Of a DNA stretch of 62,020 nt, positions 61,678 to 62,020 are shown in pieces. Below the pieces are notes generated by a model. It was not told the DNA's origin, did not search any database, and was given only the letters and a program-made list of their open reading frames with translations. Position 1 is the stretch's first letter. The number at the start of each line of letters is the position of its first letter. The stretch is from JAFGJQ01 sp964586145 (GTDB lineage Bacteria; Planctomycetota; Phycisphaerae; UBA1845), in the NCBI GenBank assembly GCA_964586145.1, contig CAZPHH010000019.1:1-62020 (forward strand). Direction: 5' to 3'. The translations under genes were made by a program, and so were the position numbers.

Positions 61678-62020
61678 ATGGACCGTCGCACCGTGCAGTC
61701 GGAGTCGGCTCTTCCCCGCCAGGTGTTTCATCACCCGCGGCGGCACGCGGCCGTCCGTACGGATGAATACGTCTACTCCCAGCTCATTCCCTATATCGGG
61801 AACAAGCGAAAGCTTCTGCCGCTGATCGCTCGCGGCATCATGCACACCGGGTGTTCGGCCGGAACGTTCGTTGATCTGTTCACCGGCAGCACCGTCGTGG
61901 CCCGGCTGGCCAAAACCCTGGGCCTGCGGGTGATCGCCAACGACTGGGAACCGTACGCGTATGAAATCGCCCGGGCCACCGTGGCCCTGAACGCCGCGCC
62001 GCCGTTTTCCGATCTGGGCG
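61678..62020 (+). CDS. D12-class N6-adenine DNA methyltransferase (3' end outside window)
   Basis: The first 114 residues of a protein that continues past the window. SQLIPYIGNKRKLLPLI carries the FxGxK-like SAM-binding start (IGNKRK) of D12 methyltransferases. FVDLFTGSTVVARLAK is the next SAM motif (DxFxGxG-like), then VIANDWEPYAYEIARA. The catalytic DPPY lies outside the window. It methylates adenine in DNA. It may belong to a restriction-modification system extending downstream. ATG 61678 is chosen as the first start; about 30 residues precede the conserved part. Confidence 0.88.
   Translation, partial: MDRRTVQSESALPRQVFHHPRRHAAVRTDEYVYSQLIPYIGNKRKLLPLIARGIMHTGCSAGTFVDLFTGSTVVARLAKTLGLRVIANDWEPYAYEIARATVALNAAPPFSDLG

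Overview
The window is GC-rich bacterial chromosome with very dense gene packing: 4-nt ATGA/GTGA overlaps recur and some operons are long. Several traits point to a planctomycete, perhaps a Phycisphaerae-like lineage. They are a secreted beta-helix protein ending in dockerin-like repeats, a long-N-region prepilin-type secreted protein, a cluster of three SPFH membrane proteins with an ABC exporter, an NQR sodium pump, and exported regulatory-like/TlpA proteins. The phylum is an inference from gene content; no rRNA or tRNA gene was found to test it.

Layout. 1-2019 (minus): a truncated coiled-coil membrane protein and an ABC-2 permease. 2225-11473 (plus): one operon with three SPFH/HflK-HflC-like proteins, an ABC ATPase, a large permease and an anchored unknown. 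11762-15870 (plus): a PadR regulator with a palindromic operator over its promoter, a short UvrA-like ATPase and an M28 peptidase. 15908-18022 (minus): a prolyl-oligopeptidase lipoprotein. 18595-24080 (plus): argR-argG-argH-proB-proA. 24137-24712 (minus): a TrpG/PabA amidotransferase. 24953-27349 (plus): ECF sigma, a membrane anti-sigma-like protein and a PDZ protein, closed by a terminator. 27935-32202 (plus): a FliA-like sigma, truA, a GT4 glycosyltransferase, then a nucleotidyltransferase/HEPN pair with two tandem operators. 32288-38027 (minus): beta-helix/dockerin-like protein, HAD-like lipoprotein, radical SAM protein, exported amidohydrolase. 38125-40448 (plus): a HEAT-repeat protein and a small membrane protein, followed by a cluster of short palindromic repeats. 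40984-46455 (minus): a prepilin-type protein and a 1,334-residue hybrid histidine kinase whose N-terminal half is a [FeFe]-hydrogenase-like module. 47187-50489 (plus): a secreted GH16-like modular protein. 50736-57954 (minus): a complete nqrABCDEF-apbE-nqrM operon. 58326-61622 (plus): two tandem paralogues of an exported regulatory-like plus TlpA protein. 61678-end: a truncated adenine methyltransferase.

The most unusual observation is in the tandem paralogues. In both copies an in-frame TGA separates the signal-peptide-bearing N-terminal domain from a conserved thioredoxin-like domain. In both, the TGA is exactly the first three bases of a five-base loop closed by a nine-pair stem, and the two substitutions between copies both keep the pairing. 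A second stem-loop just downstream has a GGUC loop 17 nt after the UGA and resembles a bacterial SECIS element. UGA is an ordinary stop elsewhere in the window, so local recoding (selenocysteine or readthrough) is the leading idea, with a duplicated nonsense allele as the main alternative.

The hydrogenase-like kinase is the second highlight. It keeps the cysteines expected to hold an H-cluster but has proline in place of the proton-relay cysteine, which suggests a sensor rather than a turnover enzyme.
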